In this document: positions 60,893 to 64,000 of the stretch, one piece after another
Layout: every line of letters begins with the position of its first letter
Numbering within the stretch: the stretch's first letter is position 1
Assembly: GCA_044228505.1 (NCBI GenBank)
Contig: JBGAUT010000002.1
Location: 1-64,000 of the forward strand
Reading direction: 5' to 3'
Source: JAEUKA01 sp044228505
Lineage (GTDB): Bacteria > Myxococcota_A > Polyangia > Palsa-1104 > JAEUJZ01
DNA length: 64,000 bases
The notes under the pieces: generated by a model
Told to the model about the DNA's origin: nothing
Database searches by the model: none
Seen by the model: only the letters and a program-made list of their open reading frames with translations
Made by a program: the position numbers and the translations under genes

Positions 60893-61912
60893 CTACAGGA
60901 GCGGGGCAGGGGGCTGGTTGATCGATAGCTCGACAACCAGGCGGGCGACCAGCTCATCATAGAGTGTCTTGAGCTCGGTATCGCTGCGTACGGTCTGGTG
61001 GAGTCGTCCGCCAGCGCTCATGCCGTGACCGCCCGCTGCGCCTTTGCTACCGACGACGCGACGGATCAGCTCACCGGCGTGTGAGTCTTCGTCCTCGCTA
61101 CGAATCGACAGGAACACCTGGCCTTCGTACTCTCCCAAACAGAGACAGTAGCGCGCCTTTTCGTAGGCGAGCATCAGCTCGGCAATCTCGGCCACGAGGT
61201 CGGGATAGGGAACGGTTCCCAGGTTCACCGCGAGCAGCTCTCCCCAGCAGATGGCCCGACGACAAGCGCGGTCCATGGCCACGAAGTGTTCGCGGCTCAG
61301 CTTGGGATTGGTGATCGAATACAGCTTGGTGTGATCCGCTTGCGCAGAGAGCTCCAGATACGCTTGGCGCTCGTGCGGCCCACACTCACGGCCCAGATCC
61401 CGCGTCTCGGTCTTGACTCCATACAGAAACGCGGTCGCGAGGTCTGCGGTGAGCTCGATCCCGGCTTGCTTGAGATAGCGCCAAACGATGGTACAGGACG
61501 CACCAAACTCCGGACGAATGTCGCACCACGGCACCTCTGCGGAGAGGGGTCGCGGGGGATGGTGGTCAATTACGATGTCAGGGAGTCGGTTCGCGGGTAG
61601 CGAGTTGTTGCCGGTTCCGGGCTGGGTATCGAGCAGCGCGATGATGCCGAAGGACTCAAGGTCGAGGTTTTCGAGCGGACGCAGGTCAAACGACAGCACC
61701 CGGACCATCGCTCGGTTTTCGGCACGACCGATGATCCCGGCCATCCCAATCGTGCACTCGATGCCCTGTCGACCAAGCAAGAGCGATAGCCCCGCCGCAG
61801 CGGCGAGCGAGTCTGGGTCGGGATTGTCATGTGGCAGAAGCAGCGCCTTGGGCCTGCGCGTCTTCGCCCATTCCCTCGCCAGGACAAGGGCACCGCCGAG
61901 ATCAAATGCCAT
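60893..61912 (-). CDS. DHH-family phosphoesterase (NrnA-like)
   Basis: 339 residues. The DHH domain has 'LLPHDNPDPDSLAAA', 'IIALLDTQPGTGNN' and 'IVIDHHPPRPLS', which supply the Mn2+-binding Asp/His residues. The DHHA1 end has 'GGHGMSAGGRL'. Length and motif spacing fit the NrnA group, which hydrolyses nanoRNA and/or 3'-phosphoadenosine 5'-phosphate. Related c-di-AMP phosphodiesterases carry extra domains that are absent here. Monocistronic. Confidence 0.9.
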   Translation of the reverse strand: MAFDLGGALVLAREWAKTRRPKALLLPHDNPDPDSLAAAAGLSLLLGRQGIECTIGMAGIIGRAENRAMVRVLSFDLRPLENLDLESFGIIALLDTQPGTGNNSLPANRLPDIVIDHHPPRPLSAEVPWCDIRPEFGASCTIVWRYLKQAGIELTADLATAFLYGVKTETRDLGRECGPHERQAYLELSAQADHTKLYSITNPKLSREHFVAMDRACRRAICWGELLAVNLGTVPYPDLVAEIAELMLAYEKARYCLCLGEYEGQVFLSIRSEDEDSHAGELIRRVVGSKGAAGGHGMSAGGRLHQTVRSDTELKTLYDELVARLVVELSINQPPAPLL

Positions 61913-62029
61913 GTGGTTCCACGGTATCGCGGCTTTCCGCCGGAAGCAAGCCCTGTTGCCGAGGGAGAACTCTCGCCGAAAGCCGAGTCAGACCGCGCAA
62001 TCGCTTTTCTTGGCCTATGGCGACGTGGC

Positions 62030-62407
62030 ATGCTGCGTTCGGTGATGGCCTTATCGACCAGACTGCGTAGGCGAGTGAACGGGCTGCTCCGACGAATCAC
62101 CCTCGCGGGGGTCACGTTGTTGTTGCTGATGGCTGACGGTGGAATCTCGGGCGACGAGCTTCAGTGCGAGCTGGCGGTCGATCGGATTTTGACCTGCTGT
62201 CCCGAGCTTGGCACGGTCAGCCTGTCGTGTGTGCGCTCGGGTTGTGGCGGTACGATGGTGCCCGACCTCGATGAAAGCCGCGCCGCCTGTCTGCGTAACG
62301 CGAGCTGTGAGCAGCTCAAAGCGCAGGGTGTATGCGACCTCGCGACCTGGGAGACGCCTATGACCTGTATGCCACCTTGCATGTTAAAGGTGCCAAAATG
62401 TCAGTGA
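62030..62407 (+). CDS. Small secreted Cys-rich protein
   Basis: About 125 residues from ATG 62030 (ATG 62045 is an alternative). A basic N-terminus and hydrophobic helix ('ITLAGVTLLLLMADGG') act as a signal peptide or anchor. The rest holds many Cys ('CELAVDRILTCCPELG', 'SCVRSGCGG', 'CLRNASCEQLKAQGVCD', 'CMPPCMLKVPKC'), probably disulfide-bonded outside the cytoplasm. I recognise no family. Its end overlaps the next gene by 10 bp. Confidence 0.65.
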   Translation: MLRSVMALSTRLRRRVNGLLRRITLAGVTLLLLMADGGISGDELQCELAVDRILTCCPELGTVSLSCVRSGCGGTMVPDLDESRAACLRNASCEQLKAQGVCDLATWETPMTCMPPCMLKVPKCQ

Positions 62408-63075
62408 GCGCGGCGAACCGCTCAGCCCGCACGGTGGGGCTCGCAGTGGCGACAGTAGCCAGCATCATTCCCCTATCGGCATATGCGGTATCGGCCAATT
62501 CTTCGCAACCGGGCCCAGCAGCGACTTCCGTGCCGACTTCCGACAGCGAAGCGAAAGTGGTCGATGCGGTTTCGTCCGAGCCGCTCACCGTTGTTGAGGT
62601 ATTGCCCAGTCCCAGTCACGCCCGTTGGTTTGGTCGCCTGAGTGCGGGTTTTGCCTATCGGTGGGCGTTCCGTGAGTCACTTTTCGGTGGTGCGTTCGAA
62701 GGTGAGCTGGGTGCGCAGAACCTTCGGGTGGCCGGTGGGGTGCGATTGCGCGTCGAAGCCGGTCGGATGCAGGCCGGACTGCTCTATCAAGTGGTGACAC
62801 TTGGGCCAAGCTTTTGGCTTCCGCCGATCGCCGAGCGGCTGCACGTTGGGATGGGTCTCGAGGCCGGGGCTTTGATAGTCGATCGTCGTAGCGTTCCCGG
62901 TACCGCCATGTGGACGATGGCCTGGGGGGGGCGCATCGACGCAGCGGTGGATCTAGTCCGGGTTGGTACGAGTGGCGGGCTCTTTTTTTCGACGGGGGTG
63001 GCGGCGCAGGTGCTGACGGCAGCTCCGTTTCCGGTGACGGTCGTCTCTGGGGCGGCGCTGGGTTATCGCCCGTAG
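62398..63075 (+). CDS. Outer-membrane-like secreted protein
   Basis: 225 residues. The start overlaps the end of the Cys-rich gene by 10 bp. A signal peptide (about 1-30) and a polar Pro/Ser linker precede a region with alternating, Gly-rich strands: 'FGRLSAGFAYRWAF', 'GGVRLRVEAGRMQAGLLYQVV', 'LHVGMGLEAGALIV', 'WTMAWGGRIDAAVDLV'. It ends 'GAALGYRP'. This fits a small outer-membrane beta barrel. Role unknown. Confidence 0.7.
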   Translation: MSVSAANRSARTVGLAVATVASIIPLSAYAVSANSSQPGPAATSVPTSDSEAKVVDAVSSEPLTVVEVLPSPSHARWFGRLSAGFAYRWAFRESLFGGAFEGELGAQNLRVAGGVRLRVEAGRMQAGLLYQVVTLGPSFWLPPIAERLHVGMGLEAGALIVDRRSVPGTAMWTMAWGGRIDAAVDLVRVGTSGGLFFSTGVAAQVLTAAPFPVTVVSGAALGYRP

Positions 63076-63096
63076 CGAAGCGTTGCGGGGCGTTGC

Positions 63097-64000
63097 TTAG
63101 CGGGATGCGGCGCTGACTTCGACTTCCACGCCTTCGTGAACGTCCGGCGAACGGGTCTGGATGACTTGCTCACCGCCAAGGAGGCCCTTGACCACCACCG
63201 ACTCCGCGTCTTGCTCAGATACGGTCACAGCGACAGCAGCAGCCTTGCCATCTTTGACCACCAGCACGCGCCCGCCTTCCTGAAGCGCGACCGTGGGCAG
63301 CGATACCACCTGCTTGAGAACCGTCTTTTCGACGAGCAGCTCATCGCCAGCTTTGACAGTTGAATCGCCGGGCAGGTCCATGCTCACGACGCTCGTGCCA
63401 TCTTGGGTGGCAATCGACTTGATCGAGCCCTTGAGCGACACGCTTTTGGTCGCGTTGGTGAGGTGAACCTGCTGTCCTTGAGAGAGAGAGCTGCTGTCGA
63501 CGGTGGGTACCTTGAGCTCGGCAATCAGGCCTTTTTGCACGACGGAGACGGCTTCGGTTCCGACGGTAACGGTCTGATTCACTTTGACAAAGACTTTGGC
63601 GACCGTGCCCTCTTTTTCAGCAACCAGCCGCGCCAGTTTGCTTTGTGTCTCTAGCTCACCGAGTTTGTTCTGCTTTTCGGTGATTTTGGCCTGGAGATCA
63701 ACAGCAGCTTTGCCCTTCAGGCGACCCGTCTCGAGTTTTTTTTTGAGAAGATCCAGGGCTTTCTGAGTGTCAGTCTGCGCCTTTTGCGCGGCTGCTAGCG
63801 TGTCGAGCTCGACGAGCGAGGTTCCGGCAGTAACAGCCTTGCCTTCCTCGATGACCATCGTGACTTTGCCGGCACCTGCTAGCTTGAGCACGGTAGACGA
63901 GCCGGGTTTCACGGTGGCTGGTGCCGAGAAATTACGGCTTACGTCGGCAACCACCGCCGTCGTCGTCTTCACGGACACCTTCTGCGGCATCATCATCGGA
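63097..64000 (-). CDS. HlyD-type efflux periplasmic adaptor, 5' end beyond window
   Basis: About 300 residues are visible; the reading frame is still open at 64000 and the true start is probably outside, so the signal peptide or anchor is not seen. A lipoyl-like half ('GAGKVTMVIEEGKAVTAGTSL') leads into a coiled-coil hairpin (about 70-125: 'KALDLLKKKLETGRLKGKA', 'KITEKQNKLGELETQSKL'). The second lipoyl half ('EKEGTVAKVFVKVNQTVTVG') and beta-barrel domains follow. This is the RND/ABC membrane-fusion-protein layout; it would link an inner-membrane pump to an outer-membrane channel. The pump genes are not in the window. Confidence 0.88.
   Translation of the reverse strand, partial: PMMMPQKVSVKTTTAVVADVSRNFSAPATVKPGSSTVLKLAGAGKVTMVIEEGKAVTAGTSLVELDTLAAAQKAQTDTQKALDLLKKKLETGRLKGKAAVDLQAKITEKQNKLGELETQSKLARLVAEKEGTVAKVFVKVNQTVTVGTEAVSVVQKGLIAELKVPTVDSSSLSQGQQVHLTNATKSVSLKGSIKSIATQDGTSVVSMDLPGDSTVKAGDELLVEKTVLKQVVSLPTVALQEGGRVLVVKDGKAAAVAVTVSEQDAESVVVKGLLGGEQVIQTRSPDVHEGVEVEVSAASR

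Noticed and set aside
1..64000. tRNA or rRNA genes
   Set aside because: No T-loop or acceptor-stem patterns in a cloverleaf context and no rRNA-like sequence were noticed on either strand. A covariance search would be decisive.

Overview
The window looks like a chromosomal segment of a large-genome, high-GC member of the Myxococcota (Polyangia-like). I infer this from several features seen in the sequence. There are five Hanks-type Ser/Thr kinase genes, most with a membrane helix behind the kinase domain, including a tandem pseudokinase-kinase fused to HEAT repeats. There are many lipoproteins with lipobox signal peptides, Cys-rich 51-residue repeats, thrombospondin type 3 calcium repeats, and a zinc-ribbon/GYF/TM protein built like the gliding-motility protein GltJ/AgmX. 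No rRNA, tRNA, CRISPR array or prophage was recognised.

Layout. 1-9731 (minus strand) is a signalling and surface block: a kinase with a TPR/PEGA-like partner, a Cys-rich repeat protein, a surface lipoprotein with VWG-type repeats, a TPR/InlB-like-repeat membrane protein and a second kinase. 9920-17111 (plus) is a translationally coupled operon: pseudokinase-kinase-HEAT giant, PEGA protein, type 3 repeat protein, outer-membrane protein. 17283-23024 holds small lipoproteins, the GltJ-like protein, an NlpC/P60 endopeptidase, a receiver-like protein and a Crp/Fnr regulator. 23094-26475 is a coupled operon of a DUF362 protein, GDP-L-fucose synthase and GDP-mannose 4,6-dehydratase. 26494-32640 is the least ordinary part: a DUF6351-type lipoprotein, two tandem 82-bp palindromes, an NCS2 nucleobase permease, an AT-richer orphan gene and a 21-bp-unit minisatellite.

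32705-52835 is mostly housekeeping mixed with secreted proteins: proB-proA, an AgmX-C-terminal-like protein, a shortened YgiQ-type radical SAM protein, a PAS-PAS-STAS protein, apaG-murI, a ferredoxin reductase-like flavoprotein, a CcmI-like lipoprotein, a lipoprotein gene split by an in-frame TGA, cutA, a Thg1-like protein missing catalytic residues, a D-Ala-D-Ala peptidase, an M28 peptidase and a DUF3108 protein. 52904-60259 returns to kinases: a zinc-ribbon kinase, then a kinase gene broken inside its HRDLKPDN motif by an 826-bp element, followed by a TPR/TM protein and a second VWG-repeat lipoprotein. 60260-64000 carries a CBS-pair protein, a DHH phosphoesterase, a small Cys-rich protein, an outer-membrane-like protein and the start of an efflux adaptor gene.

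Two observations stand out. First, a three-gene module (kinase, then TPR/TM periplasmic protein, then VWG-repeat surface lipoprotein) occurs twice, at 9731-4503 and 54832-60259, with the same gene order and related proteins. It may be an undescribed envelope-to-cytoplasm signalling cassette. Second, the kinase of the second copy is interrupted by a compact element bounded by 9-bp direct repeats and inverted ends. It carries a DUF952 gene and a small ORF but no transposase. Removing the element plus one direct repeat restores a single 487-codon frame exactly.
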